64,000 bases of DNA from Anthoceros angustus (lineage: Eukaryota; Streptophyta; Anthocerotopsida; Anthocerotales; Anthocerotaceae), in assembly GCA_010909165.1 (NCBI GenBank), contig VJWM01000254.1, positions 62,001-126,000 of the forward strand. Reading direction: 5' to 3'. A model generated the notes under the pieces. It worked only from the letters and a program-made list of their open reading frames with translations, made no database searches and had not been told where the DNA came from. Of this stretch, positions 27,240-39,643 are shown one piece after another; positions within the stretch are counted from its first letter, which is position 1, and each line of letters begins with the position of its first letter. Made by a program: the position numbers and the translations under genes.

Positions 27240-29446
27240 ATGGAGGACGCCACGTACACGCCGAAGAACATCCTCATCACAGGAGCCGCGGGCTTCATCG
27301 CCAGCCATGTGGCCAATCGGCTCATCCGGAATTACCCGCACTACAAGGTGGTGGTGCTGGACAAGCTGGACTACTGCTCCAACCTCAAGAATCTGCTGCC
27401 CAGCAAGCCGTCCAAGAACCTGAAATTCGTCAAGGGGGACATCGCCAGCGCGGATCTTGTGAACTACCTGCTGCTCACGGAGGGCATCGACACCATCATG
27501 CACTTCGCGGCGCAGACGCACGTCGACAACTCCTTCGGCAACTCCTTCGAGTTTACCAAGAACAACATCTACGGGACCCACGTGCTGCTGGAGGCGTGCA
27601 AGGTGACGGGCATCATCCGCCGCTTCATCCACGTGAGCACGGACGAGGTGTATGGCGAGACGGAGGCGGACGCCATCGTGGGCAACCACGAGGCCTCGCA
27701 GCTGCTGCCCACCAACCCCTACTCGGCCACCAAGGCCGGGGCCGAGATGCTGGTCATGGCCTACGGCAGATCCTACGGGCTGCCCGTCATCACCACCAGA
27801 GGGAACAACGTCTACGGGCCCAACCAATTCCCGGAGAAGCTCATTCCCAAGTTCATCCTGCTGGCCATGCAGGGCAAGTCGCTGCCCATCCACGGGGACG
27901 GCTCCAACGTCCGGAGCTACCTCTACTGCGAGGATGTGGCGGAGGCCTTCGAGGTGGTGCTGCACAAGGGGGTGGTGGGCCACGTCTACAACATCGGCAC
28001 CAAGAAGGAGCGCCGGGTGCTGGATGTGGCCAGGGATATCTGCAAGCTCTTCGGCACCGATGCCGAGCAGGTCATCCAGTTCGTGGACAACCGGCCCTTC
28101 AACGATCAGAGGTACTTTCTGGACGACGCCAAGCTCAAAGATCTGGGCTGGCAGGAGCGCACCACCTGGGAGGAGGGCCTGCGGAAGACCAAGGACTGGT
28201 ACACCAGCCACCCGGAATGGTGGGGTGATGTGTCCGGGGCGCTCGTGCCGCACCCGCGCATGCTCACCATGGCGGGTGTGGAGAAAATCTCCGACTTCAC
28301 CGCTGCCAACGGGGATTTGGACAAGGAGGGCAAGAGCAAGCCCAAGGAGGCCCGCCTGGATGGCGTTGTCGCCAACGGGACTCGGAATGGGATGCTTGTT
28401 CCGCCCAAGCCTGCTGCCAAGACTCCGCTCAAGTTTTTGATTTATGGGCGCACTGGCTGGATCGGGGGCCTCTTGGGAGGACTCCTGGACAAGCAGGGCA
28501 TCGCCTACGAGTACGGGTCAGGGAGGTTGGAGAACAGGGCTGCCTTGGAGGCCGATCTGGCTTTGGTCAAGCCCACCCATGTCTTCAACGCTGCGGGGGT
28601 GACTGGACGCCCCAATGTTGATTGGTGCGAGACCCATAAGGTGGAAACCGTCAGAGCCAACGTCGTTGGCACCATCACCCTGGCTGATGTCTGTCGGGAG
28701 CAGGGGATTCTGCTGCTCAACTTTGCAACCGGTTGCATCTTTGAGTACGATGCTGCCCATCCTCTGGGGTCTGGTGTTGGTTTCAAGGAAGAGGACACTC
28801 CCAACTTCACTGGCTCCTTCTATTCCAAGACCAAGGCCATGGTACGTGTGTGTGTGTGTATGCCCACTGCTTCTGTTTTTTTTTGCTTGTCATTCACCAG
28901 GGAGCCCACTGGGAGTGTTTTGGTGGCCTACTGCTACGGAGTTAAGCACCCAGTGATGTGGTAGTGAATGGACTCCGTTTGTTTGTCGTGCAGGTGGAAG
29001 AGCTTCTGAAGGAGTACGAGAATGTGTGCACTCTGCGTGTGCGCATGCCCATTACAGCTGACCTGAAGAATCCACGCAATTTCATCACCAAGATTACTCG
29101 CTATGAGAAGGTTGTCAACATCCCCAACAGCATGACCATCCTGGACGAGCTTCTTCCTATTTCCATCGAGATGGCCAAGCGGAATCTCACAGGGATCTGG
29201 AACTTCACCAACCCGGGTGTGGTGAGCCACAATGAGATCTTGGAGATGTACAAGGAGTACATCGATCCCTCTTTCAAGTATGTCAACTTCAACCTTGAGG
29301 AGCAAGCCAAGGTTATTGTTGCTCCTCGCAGCAACAACGAACTGGACACGTCCAAGATCCAGAAGGAGTTCCCAGAGTTGCTTGGAATCAAAGAGTCTTT
29401 GATCAAGTTTGTCTTCGAGCCCAACAGGAGAACTACAAAATCCTAG
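27240..29446 (+). CDS. RHM: Trifunctional UDP-L-rhamnose synthase, 2 exons
   Basis: Converts UDP-glucose to UDP-L-rhamnose in the cytosol for pectin and glycoside synthesis. Exon 1 is 27240-28841 and exon 2 is 28994-29446; 684 residues against about 670 in Arabidopsis RHM proteins. N-terminal half: UDP-glucose 4,6-dehydratase (SDR fold) with NAD motif TGAAGFIASH at about residues 16-25, the STDEVYGE motif and active-site NPYSATK. C-terminal half: the bifunctional epimerase/reductase (NRS/ER, UER1-like) with NADP motif GRTGWIGG at about residues 403-410 and YSKTK just before the intron. The start ATG at 27240 directly precedes the conserved YTPKNILITGAAG. A link of about 75 residues joins the halves. 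Exon 1 is GC-rich with strong G/C at third codon positions, unlike its neighbours, which suggests high expression (inference). Confidence 0.97.
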
Positions 29447-30100
29447 AGGAGGGTGACAGGGTTGGGCGAGTTCATTCCATTCTTTCACTAGTTTCAGGTT
29501 CCTAGCTTTCCTTCATAGGTGGGCCTTATGTCGAGGGTGTTGCAGAAGCGTACCCCAGCAATTTTATAGAGCTCATGACGTGAAGGCAAGCGACATTGAG
29601 TTCCTCAGGAATGGGATAGGTAGAAGACCGATAGCTTTGGCTGATGTAGAATACCTGGCAGGTCATGCCACATTTTTTAATTTAGTTGTATGTGTACAGA
29701 CCTCAAAGGGGCGTTATGGTCTTGTGACCGTTGGCTCTAGGACAGTTACGTAGTTTGGTCACAATTGCTCAGCATGCTTAGAGGCTGTAACAATAATTTA
29801 TATGTTATGACAAGGAACATATGGATGTGGTCCAGATAATGTTGGTCCTTGCTTCTTTATACACTGGCAGTACCCTCTTGCAGAGCATCCCTTCATCATC
29901 CGTCCTCGTTCCTGTCATGTGGACTTCGACTGTATGTGCCTGGTGAGGGTGGCGACAAAGCAACTCCCGCCGAATAAGTATGCAGACGAAGATTGGCCAC
30001 TCAGGAGGCACAGGTCTTTGACTCAAGTCAGCTTGTTGAATGAAGGTCAAGCACTACACAAGTGATTGACCATGTCTGAATACAAAGCGTTTCTAGGCTC
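29447..30100. other. Gap between convergent RHM and NUDX3-like genes
   Basis: About 650 bp holding the 3' untranslated regions of two convergent genes. No further gene is seen. Confidence 0.5.
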
Positions 30101-33100
30101 CTACGATATCTGACCCAGGACCTCAAATGTGGGGGCAACGTCGATTGGAACCTGCAGCATTCAAGCACGAAAAAGCAACTTAGATGTGACCCACAGGAAC
30201 AAAATTCCAGAATTCTGAAGAAGCCCGACGGTAAATTGTGCAACACCTGAACGCTCTCCAGCTGACTTAGACAACGACGCAATGGAGGTGTTAAAACTCC
30301 GTAGGTGGCCAGCAGTGACTTGGCTGCTGATTTATCTCCTCGTGCTTGCAAGGTCAGGATTTCTTTGCTCAGGCTCTCCACCGCTCCTCTCACCTGGGAA
30401 TATGTACAGAGCCAGGTCAAACACGAAGCAGACCATCAATCACAACTCCCTGCTGTTACTGCAAACCTTGCTTGACGTTCCATGCTTACCTGGTCAAAAT
30501 CAACCGAGAACGTCCCATCTGGGTTTTCAACAAAACCCCCCTTCTCCAGAATCCAGTTGAACTGCACTGCCTGCCCTTTCCTGCATGCCAGTCAGCAGGA
30601 GCATCAGATCTTCTGTTTTGTGTTTCCTATGCGCAGTTAAGCGTTGCAAGTTTATGCCCCGCCAAATTGCCAAGACCTGGGGTGCAAGAGGAGCTGCTTA
30701 CCCGTGTGCCTCTTCCAGCCCAAATCGAATTGATCGAAAGCACCCAGCAAGGAAGGAGACATACATGGGCTTCTCGAGGTTTTCTGATATCAGTCCCTGA
30801 AGGAATAGAGATGTTAACCGCAATAGCAAAAACTCTTTAACGTGGCTTGAGGCAACATGGGGCAGAGTACATACCCTATCCAGAAGATAATGCAGGGCCC
30901 AGAGGCCAACTATGTCGGCTTTCGCTTCCTCTAGTGACGAGTGGAGTTCCTGAAGTTCCTGTATCAACCAAGCACGGATCAGAGGGAGTCAGCAGACTTG
31001 CCCTATGCACCTGCCTCGCGTTACAAGATCATGGTCGAGGGTTTTCCGAACGGAAGCAATAACGTACACGAAATGAACTCAATCAACTCACAAGTCGGAC
31101 GGTTGACTGTTTCCCACTGGGAAGAACGATGCTGTGTGGCCCAATACCGTGACAGCATTCATGGCAGATTGTGTGGGTGAAAAAGGACTCGAAGTCCACG
31201 TACTCCCGTTGTGAAGCCCCCACACTGACCTCTGCGATAGGCTTCAAAATCTGATCGAATCTGCAAATCCACGAACATACTCTGTGTGTCAAAGCTAGGG
31301 GATGGGAAATTGTTCACGGCATGAAGTGTGATTCATACTTTGCCCTTGACATGTTCTTCAACATGACCATGGCACTACCACGCTCATTCACTATGCGCTC
31401 ATCATTTGGAAGATTGAATGCTACAGTTTGTGGCCCCTTCACATCCTGCCATACAAAATTGCATCAGATGTCTCGATTCAGATACTTCAAGTGGGCCTCT
31501 GCACAGAACAGCTTCCAAGTAATAATAGCATGCACAAGTTTCAACGGGAGTCCGTGCCAAGCAGGTTCTCGGTACAGATCAGCATGCAGGACTTTCCAAG
31601 TCAGTTTACCCCAGCATTATAAAGAAGCTGAATGACACGAATAGGAGAAGCTGTGACACCCTTTGATTTATACTGAGAAGCCAGGGGCAGATTATCTTCA
31701 AGCTCCTGTCCACGGTGGGGAGGATGGTTAAGAACGGACATCAGCAGTGGAAGTTGTCAGGCTTCAAATTAAGTGCCTAACTCCAAGATAAACTCTGATA
31801 AAATATCTAGCCGTCAATCCTTTCCAATGTTGATCTCCCAAGCAGGTGCTGCAAATTTTCACCTGGAGGCGTTCACTGAAGAGCTTGAGCTGCGAGGTTG
31901 CTACCTCATCCCGTATCCCAATGAAAGCTTCAAAAGTTGCCTACAGGAAGACAGCTCATAACACTGAATTTTCGAATTGTGTTGAGGTACAAATGAAGTT
32001 TTATACAAAAAAATATCTGCTAGGTGGTCATACCTTGTATCCATAAAGTGCATCTTCATATGTCTCATATGGACCAATTGTGACATCAACTGGAGAGTCC
32101 TGCCACCAAGAGAATGAGGTAGGTCTGTATTCCAGCTAGCAAGGAAAGCGAGCTGGTGTTGTGTAAGTCAGAACCTAGTCAGCCAAACAAAGTGCTTACT
32201 AGCTCCATCCATGCAATGTCCGAATCATAGTAGTCATTTGAGAGAAATGCATCGGCCTTGGACTTGAGCAACTTCTTCAAACTGAAAGCCAGACCAGAAT
32301 AAAGCACTTAAGTTTCTTCTCGTGTGTGCATACTTCTGATTCTGTTGCCATACAAGGAACAAATCTTTCTGCGTTTCATATCCAGACCTGGGCGTCTCGG
32401 CAAGATCTCCGGCTGTGTGCAGATATTTAGATGCTTGAGTCAGCAAAGCACCATACTCCACAGGGTAAGGAATTATCTTCAAGTTGTACAGGGTTGGGTC
32501 ACTTGGTCGTCTAATCGTTGTGAAGAACCCAGTAGCTGCTTCCTGCTCTTTGGGCTCCAAACTTGACTTCCATATCTCAAACTCCTGTTGTGATTGCAGC
32601 TTGTTTGGTGTGAGTAAGCTCAAACCAAGGGAAACCTGAATAATAGACTCGTGAAGAGATGGAAACTAAAGGCCCGTCCATGTATCACTGTTTGTCACAT
32701 TACCGCTTTGTCCATATCTGAAGGATAGAAGTTTGCACCAGATGGCTTTTGGACTGGGAATGCTGCCCTGTATTTCAAACCCTCCCACCCAGGCACAGCT
32801 TTCACAGCCTTCTCAGCACTGACCAAAGCCGAATCTGCTGTCGTCAAGAAGGCTTCATTCTCATCAAGGAGCGACCTGTATCACAAGACATCAAGTGGAC
32901 TCCGCTAAGGCTGTGTGGTACAAAATCATGATCATAATCTTCAAGATGCCCCAGAAACGTTCCCCGCGGGTCTAGCAGGAGATATACATGCCATCTACCT
33001 AGTGAACTCAAACTGTTTATCAGTGACTTACCAGGGACTTTTGTTGATCTTATAATAAGCAAGCTTCAACTCATCAAGCTCCGACTCAGATGACCTCAGC

Positions 33101-34641
33101 TCAAGCCAGGTCTTCAGTGCTGGGTTTGTGAGCCACTCCTGCATCAGATTCCAGGTCAAATAGCTCCTCTACTGATCAAATTGGGAAGGAGCATTCTGTG
33201 CCAACAACCACAGACCTGCTCGAGAAAGATCCTTTCGAGCACCCCAGCAGCTTGGATGATGAACGGTATAGCAAGACGGTCACCATTTCTCAGCTGTTCG
33301 AGCTGCACAACAGGATGAAGCAATGGAAAGAAAAAGATATCAAAATGAAAACTCAAAAAGACCATTCCCGTAAGCAGAGAGCAGCACCTCAATCAACAAG
33401 GTGAGTGCGCGAACAAGTTAAATAGTAGAAGTTCCCTGCACTCACTTAAAGACTACCAACCTGTGAACCAAACTTGGTAGGCACGTATCTACTGAGCTGA
33501 GTCTTGAGAGACAAGATTCTGGCTTCCTTGTTGACCTCATATCTGCAGTTCTCCAAGGATGCTGAAACTCAGCAGGCAGTTTGCTGAATGTTGTTACAAA
33601 ACCCTCAATGCTGATATCAGGGAGTACTCTACTGGGGATACCAGGGAGTACTCTAAAGAAGCAGGCTGTCTAACCTGCTCTTGATGGCAGAGAAAAAGCG
33701 GCTATAGCCTCCATCCACTTCAACAGGAACATAGGCAGGATCTTCCTTCCGAACCAAATCTTCAAACTCTTTCCAGCCGATATACTTCACTGCAGAAACT
33801 TCTGACTCCTGGAGCGTATCCAGATTCACGTGGCGAGCAAACAGAATTGATGGCATTATAATCTAACCAGAGGTTTGAGGGAAAAACCTGCAGGGTGAAG
33901 GCTTCCAGTGGGATTGGCTTCTCCGTCGTGATGAGATAGACATCGTTATACTCGTTGTTGATGAAAGCTCCATTATTAGTAGTACTGCAACGAAGACGAG
34001 AGGCATCATCACTCCCACCTAAAGCTGAGACGGAAGGAGTAACCCAGCTGATCACGTGGGTAATTACCACTCTTGGAGATAGACAAAGAGTAACTCAAAG
34101 GCATCAGATGGCAGGGTCACTCCAAGCTCCTCTTGCAGCTCCCTCCTGCACCAACCTCCTAGTGGTCAACATGGACGCCGAAGCATCAGAACGCACACGA
34201 ATGCGCAAAAGACTCCAACTTGACATGCTCCTCATCATATCGTACTGTGCGGTGATGAGGGAAGAGTCGCCGGCGGAAATGTGGCCAGCGCTGGAGATAT
34301 CCCACAGTCCAGGCCACGAGTCTTTGCTGTCCGCCCGCTTCTGAAGCAGCAACTCCCCGGTGCTCTCAGCGTAGATCCAGACATGCACTGCTCTGTGGTA
34401 ATCGCCATCTTGGTGGACCAAGCTCCTGAATTACCCACAATGAAGCATGGCAGCCTGGATCACCATCCTACAGCGAAATCCTCTAAATGGGCAACCAACC
34501 TACAACAGCCAAAAGTCACAACTTTGGCAGAAATTCGCACCGTGGCTTGGACACCCCTGTGTGAAGCCCAGCTTTGGTCAGCACGTCGAGACGCTCCTCT
34601 GCAGCCGCAACATCTCCAGGACCCAGCCCCACACCTCCCAT
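30101..34641 (-). CDS. NUDX3: NUDX3-like protein: N-terminal Nudix hydrolase fused to peptidase M49-like domain
   Basis: Multi-exon gene on the - strand. The first exons are firm: 34641-34541 (start; RLDVLTKAGLHTGVSKPR), 34425-34246 and 34145-34068. The last exon ends VPIDVAPTFEVLGQIS at 30101. The Nudix box is built across an intron: SSAGHISAGD, then REL/QEELGV, with Asp at the usual first Glu. The long C-terminal part is M49 (dipeptidyl-peptidase III) related. HECCHGIGPH near 31149-31180 supplies the zinc-binding HExxH, and EEAKADIVGLWAL near 30880-30930 supplies the second zinc and catalytic motif. Other conserved blocks are KINKSPW, AFPVQKP, GANFYP, FLSNDYYDSDIAWMEL, TIGPYETYEDAL and NLPNDERIV. 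The same fusion is Arabidopsis NUDX3, whose Nudix domain is reported to act on isopentenyl diphosphate. Whether the M49 part is an active peptidase is open. Middle exon borders are approximate. Confidence 0.9.
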
Positions 34642-35182
34642 TGCAACCTCTCTACTTCCGGGAGATGGTCAAGCTGGGCTCTGTTGAATTGATGTTAAGG
34701 GTGTAGCTCGATTGTGAATGCCAATTGGGGATGAGAGAGAGGCACGTGACAGGCACGAGTCAATTACACAGGCTCGCTGCCGTCTGGTTTGGAAATTGGG
34801 TTGTGGCAACTTCGGAGCATCTCTGCCTGCACAAGCGGCTTCTTTCCAAGACGAGAGCAGTATCCACTTCTACATACATATTAGCCTTTTCGAGGCCAAG
34901 AGTGCATGAATAACGGCTGTTGGATTTCCGTTGGATTCTGAATGAACTCGCAACTTTCTGGAAGCACGGAATCGCAGACAGGCTTCCATCTCGGCTGGCA
35001 GGAGACGGGGCATTGCAGTTTGCAGGCGTGTGTGCTGCTCATGTTGGACCGATGCTGGGATGGCTGCTCCATCTCGGGGCGCTTGCAAAATGAGAAGTCA
35101 TCAGGGATTTAGAGAGCTCCGGGTGCCTGTGTTGGTGTAGCGCAGCTGGGAATTTGGACCTGCTTTGGATGCTTGCCCAGAC

Positions 35183-36075
35183 ATGTTATTGTCGTGGAGC
35201 TGTTGCACAGGGTGTCAGCTGCCGGGCAGAGCGGCTTGGCTGCCTTCTCGTGATTCGACCTTGAGAAGATGGGACAGGCTGGTGAGCAAGGCGATTTGCA
35301 GCCAGGTGTTGTACAAGGACCTGTATCTGTATGGGGTGGAATCCGATTTCGACTGGTTGCAGCACCTGCATACAGACAGGCATGTGCGGGCCAAGGCTGA
35401 GGTCAGTTTGGCCGGCAAGTCCGGGACTGCCTCCTTGAGGGTTGCGGAGAGGGATGGAGAGGCAGAGGTGGATGGTGGTGACGGGGACATCTGGGTGGCG
35501 TACCTTCTGCTCTCCTGTGACAAGCAAACCACACTTCAGGGTGTGACAACTGACCTACCTCGCAGGTGCTGCTTCTCCTTTGCGCGCTGATGTGTCTGGC
35601 CTTTTTCAGTCACCCTGGTTCTCAGAGCTTTGACGATATCACATTGCTGGATAGATTGAAGCAGCAGAATGGTGCTTTGAAAGGCGGTGCCAAGGTATCC
35701 CGAGCAGGCAGGCCTTGGCGAGTTCTGTGCACTGTCAGGGGATTCATCGGCAAGAGTGAAGGTGAGTGGACATAGCCGCTCCTCATCGCTGTTTCTCCAT
35801 GTACTTGTTCAGCCGGCAGCAGTCATGTCCCAACCGCATCTGTTTATGCAGCTTTCCAATTCTGGTATTTGTGGGATAGTTTGACAAAGGCTTCAACAAC
35901 TGACGGGCCTGAGCGAGAAGATGTAGCCAAGTGGGGCAAGTATTCAGCAGCCCGTGCTGTAATCTGTCGCCTTGCTGCGCTAGAAAGATCGAGAACCCAC
36001 GAAGACTTTTCGAACCTGCAAGTCGACTATCCGGATGACGAAGCCAGTCTTCGTTTCACAGAGGGGAAGGAATGA
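35183..36075 (+). CDS. GIY-YIG domain protein, SLX1-like, catalytically degenerate paralogue, 3 exons
   Basis: Exons 35183-35565, 35655-35761 and 35852-36075 join in frame (714 nt, 237 residues from the first in-frame ATG at 35183). The N-terminal 100 residues are unrecognised and the true start is uncertain. The domain runs VAYLLLSCDKQTTLQGVTTD, then LPRRLKQQNGALKGGAKVSR, PWRVLCTVRGF and AFQFWYLWDSL. In active SLX1-type nucleases the second motif has a Tyr (YVG/YIG) and the last block carries the metal-binding Glu (FE). Here these are LQG and FW, and the usual QHNG is QQNG. The adjacent paralogue at 37317-38080 keeps YVG, QHNG and FE. The fold appears kept but nuclease activity is doubtful. 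The C-terminus is acidic. The frame is intact, so it is called a gene, not a pseudogene. Confidence 0.75.
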
Positions 36076-37316
36076 TTGAGTTAGCACCTGGTCCCAGGTA
36101 ACACTCTAGGAAACTAAAATCTAGCCAGTAGCTCTTTCACACTGCTATGTTGGTCTTCAGTCCAAGCTGGTGAGTTTTTTCACCAGTTCCTGCTCTGATG
36201 ATCTCTGCTTCTCGGGGGCTCCGGATTCTTAACCCGCCAAGCAGCTGCACTGCTGGACCTCCTTCAATCTGTGGCGAGATCGGTCTTGAAGACACGCTGG
36301 ATGGGATGCAACTTCCTCGTCTAGTTTTCCAAACTTGCAGTTGCCCATTTCGGTTGCGTACCACATGAAACCCTTTTTCGTCATGTCGATTGCAGACGAA
36401 GGTTCTGCTGCTTGGAGTCATTTGCAAAACTAGCTTCAGCTCATGACAGCTCGGAGTCGAGTTGAGCAGCCATGATGGTATCCTTGGTATACCTGGCAGG
36501 ACTGCAGTTGCAGGGCCGTGCAGTTGGGGAACATAAGTCGGCCATGCTTGGTCTCCTTGTCCAACAATTGCTTCAAAGCTTGCTCACTTGTCTCCAAATT
36601 TTCAGAACGTTTCTGATGACACAACACAAAGGTGTCTTTTTCCCACTTGCAGTATGATCCCTTGGACACACATAAAGCCCTGAAGAAGAATATAGTCAAC
36701 CTAAACGTTCCGACACAACAGGTGCCTTTTTTCCAGGGCAGGGTATGGGCAATGCTGCCCATCCAAGTTCCAGTCCCAGAAAGAGATGACCTGAATGATC
36801 TGGCGTTTTCTTGCAGTCATGCAGAGACAGCTTGCGTCCTCGATTTTCACCTGTTTCGTTTTGCACTTTGAAGTCGTAAAATATCCGTTGAGAGCCTGCA
36901 TCTCCACGCAGTACCAACCTAGATTAAAGGAATTCGTACGAAAAGCTGTAGCATTCTACGAGGTGACAACTCACGAGCCTCCGAGATGTGTTTTGCTGCT
37001 GAATGCCTTTTCCTCCCACTTCACGGTAGAGGGTATGCTGGTAGTCTACATGTATGCGGTGTGATGAGAGGCCAGACCAGAGGTGCATCGCCCCGAAGTA
37101 AGGTCTGACCAGAACGGAAAGGTGTCTGCAGAGGTTGCTGGAATTTGGACAACAGTGGAACCATATAAGGGCGTGCAGCAGCAACGGAAGCCGATGCAGA
37201 AAGGATTGTTAATGGGTTGCAGGGCATTACCCTATTCCGCAGCCATCTACAGTTATGGGATAACACACGTCTTCCTCAAGACACAGTCGTCACAGCACAG
37301 AACTATCCTCTCCAAC
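36076..37316. other. Spacer between the two GIY-YIG paralogues
   Basis: Open stretches exist on the - strand (about 36137-36427 and 36440-36680, the latter reading GSYCKWEKDTFVLCHQ and further) and one on the + strand (36795-37064). None shows a recognised domain, and plausible joins among them soon hit stops. A small unknown gene cannot be excluded. The right end must hold the promoter of the second paralogue. Confidence 0.35.
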
Positions 37317-38080
37317 ATGCGGATCCACAAGTGCGAACACATCCAACAAGAACCGATCGCCCCTCCGACCCCTTCCAAGAGTTGCAATAAACGAAAGGCT
37401 TCTTCCTCCATCGGCAGCCCAGGTGACGGAGCTGAAGCCAACAGCTCAGAGCCAGTCAAGCCGAAAACCCTAACCGATGATGACGACGCAGCTCGTGCTT
37501 GGAGAGTGTATCTCCTCCTCTCCTCCGACTGGAAGAGAACCTACGTTGGCATGACAAATGACTTGTCTCGAAGGTATGCTGCTCAATCTCACCCGTTCCG
37601 CCTTTCACAAACTCATGACGCCACTCTCATCTCACCTAGCTTTCTTGACATTCTCACAGACTTAAACAACACAACGGCGAGATCCGAGGAGGCGCCAAGA
37701 GTTGCCGTGCAGGAGCCCGACCATGGAAGGTTGTGTGCGTTGTGAACGGCTTCCGCACAAGAAGCCAAGGCAAGCATTCTTACTGCTTTCTGCAATCCCC
37801 GCTGCCATTTCATCTGCTTTACGTTGTGTGTTGAATTACCCTAAAACAAAATGGCGACATGCTCGACGCGCTTACAGCTTTGCAGTTCGAATGCTGGTGG
37901 AAACGCGTATCCGCCACAGCCAAGAGCGAGGAAGGCGTTTCAGAAGAGCTCACCAGACTGTCCAGCTACTTCAAGTCGCCTCTCATCCTTCGCCGCCGAG
38001 CTGCCTTGGAGAAGGCTCTGGAGAGGGCGCACCAACAGCCGACAGCCGCAGACGTACAGGCGGGCTGGCAGCCTGACTAA
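37317..38080 (+). CDS. GIY-YIG endonuclease domain protein (SLX1-like), 3 exons
   Basis: Exons 37317-37573, 37660-37769 and 37878-38080; 570 nt, 189 residues. The N-terminal 60 residues are low-complexity and Ser/Pro/Asp-rich. The GIY-YIG domain follows: WRVYLLLSSDWKRTYVGMTN, DLSRRLKQHNGEIRGGAK, PWKVVCVVNGF, then ALQFECWWKRV with the catalytic Glu. Conserved Tyr (YVG), Arg (SRR) and Glu (FE) are present, so a structure-specific or SLX1-like nuclease is plausible. No RING/PHD zinc finger of true SLX1 follows. The plant family of stand-alone GIY-YIG proteins (Arabidopsis At2g30350 type) fits better. The second intron starts with a GC donor (GCAAGC), whereas the paralogue at 35183 uses GT at the same position. 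Confidence 0.87.
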
Positions 38081-38453
38081 GCAGGAGCCTAACAGTTTAA
38101 CAATGACCACTTATTTCTAATTAACCGATTCGTTTCGCGGTAACTTTTCTTTTACGGCGTGTATATACATGTGCATACCACATGCTCCGATTCCAGAAGC
38201 TGCGTCTGTTTCGACTCTCCGAGCGCTTTTGGCCGCGATCCTCCAAGGTGCGCTTACTCTCTAATATGTGATGCCGTTTTGAGCCGCATCTGTGCCGCCT
38301 TGTTCGTTTGAGTTCTTGATCTCATCTCGCGGTCCAGACCGTATCTGATGTTTGCTATCCCGGCGTGGGACGGTTTTGCAGAAAATATCCAGCCTCTCAG
38401 CGGCCGCTTCATTCGCAGTGCAAATATTTAGGAGCTCGACACCGGCGGGCATC

Positions 38454-39188
38454 ATGTCTGGACGGCAGGGTATGTCATGCAGTTCCGCCCAATCCTAGTA
38501 CCTGCTGCTACTTTGGTCCTGCTGCTGTTAGGACCCCCGTCCTATGTCAGGAAGCTTTCGTTCTTTGGCATGGGAATGGAGTGAGTCTGGAGCTCGTTAG
38601 CGCACGTGGGGAATGACGGGTTTCGAGTCTGGGTGGAAATTGAATGTCTCTTGTTCGTTTTGCTGGAATTCATTTCGTCACGATGGGATGCGTTGGTACG
38701 AACTGCAGTTGTCACCTAGGGTGGTCGTGTGATGCAGCATTCGCTGCACGTCCTTGCACACTTAGGGTTTGCCCGGACACCTGGCCCGAGCTTGCTGTCG
38801 TCAATGGTTAAGGGTGCTGTATTGATGTAGGTGGAAAGCTCAAGCCCTTGAAGGCTGCCAAGACCGACAAGAAAGAGTACGATGAGGTAATACCGTCTCA
38901 AGGTGTTTGCATTTCTGTTGCGCAAGGTTGGAAGGAGTTGGGTGGTGTGAATTGTGTTATACTGAATTGCTTTCCATCTTCCAGTCTGACCTCGCACATC
39001 TTCAAAAGAAGAAGGACGAAGAGAAGGTATGATGTGTGCTGCTTTAAGGTTGTGGCTGGCCCTTACTAGTAGAGCATGTCAGTGAGCAATTGTCTGTCTT
39101 TCGTCAGGCTTTGAAGGACTTGAAAGCCAAAGCAGCAGGAAAGGGCACCTTCGGCGGTGCAGGATTGAAGAAGAGTGGCAAGAAATGA
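38454..39188 (+). CDS. TMA7: Translation machinery-associated protein 7 (TMA7/CCDC72), 4 exons
   Basis: Exons 38454-38469, 38831-38886, 38985-39026 and 39108-39188; 195 nt, 64 residues, exactly the family size. It begins MSGRQGGKLKPLK, has a central Lys/Glu helix (HLQKKKDEEKALKDLKAKAA) and ends in the conserved glycine/lysine tail KGTFGGAGLKKSGKK. TMA7 is a small basic ribosome-associated protein of poorly defined role. The first coding exon is only 16 nt, followed by a 361-nt intron. Confidence 0.95.
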
Positions 39189-39643
39189 GTAAAGGCTGTT
39201 GGCACCTCAGAACCTTTGCACTAGCTGGATGAACGGTCTGCAAAATGGCAGAACGAAGTTCAAGATGTGAAGTCAGACTGCGACTCCTCCGCATGCATTA
39301 TGTCGAGGAATGTTGTTTTGTTTCGGATGTTTCCTAGTAGTCTATCCCTTTGGGGCTGGCATTAGCTCTCGACTTGCCAGCAGGTTAGAACCAACTCACT
39401 GTTCTGACGAGCTATGTCATGTCTCGTTAGTATGTACTTGGTCGAGAGGAGCACACCAGCCCTATTGGCTGAGCTTCCTGTCAAGACATGTAACGGGCGA
39501 TGAATGCTATTTCAGTTCCCTTTTCCCTCTTCGCATCCAAGTGCATCATATCTTTGTCGCCCACCAGTTCGACAAGACTGTGCTGTCCAAACGTGAGTGA
39601 TCGACCCAAAGCATGGCCCCATAGCAAGCAGCAGCAGACAAGT

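Noticed and set aside
26865-28253. 462-codon open frame on the - strand across RHM exon 1
   Set aside because: It is exactly antisense to the strongly GC3-biased RHM exon, shows no domain, and its codon pattern is the mirror of RHM. A composition artefact.
36440-36901. Possible small - strand gene between the GIY-YIG paralogues
   Set aside because: Joining the open pieces with GT-AG borders runs into an early stop; a GC donor would be needed. No family recognised.
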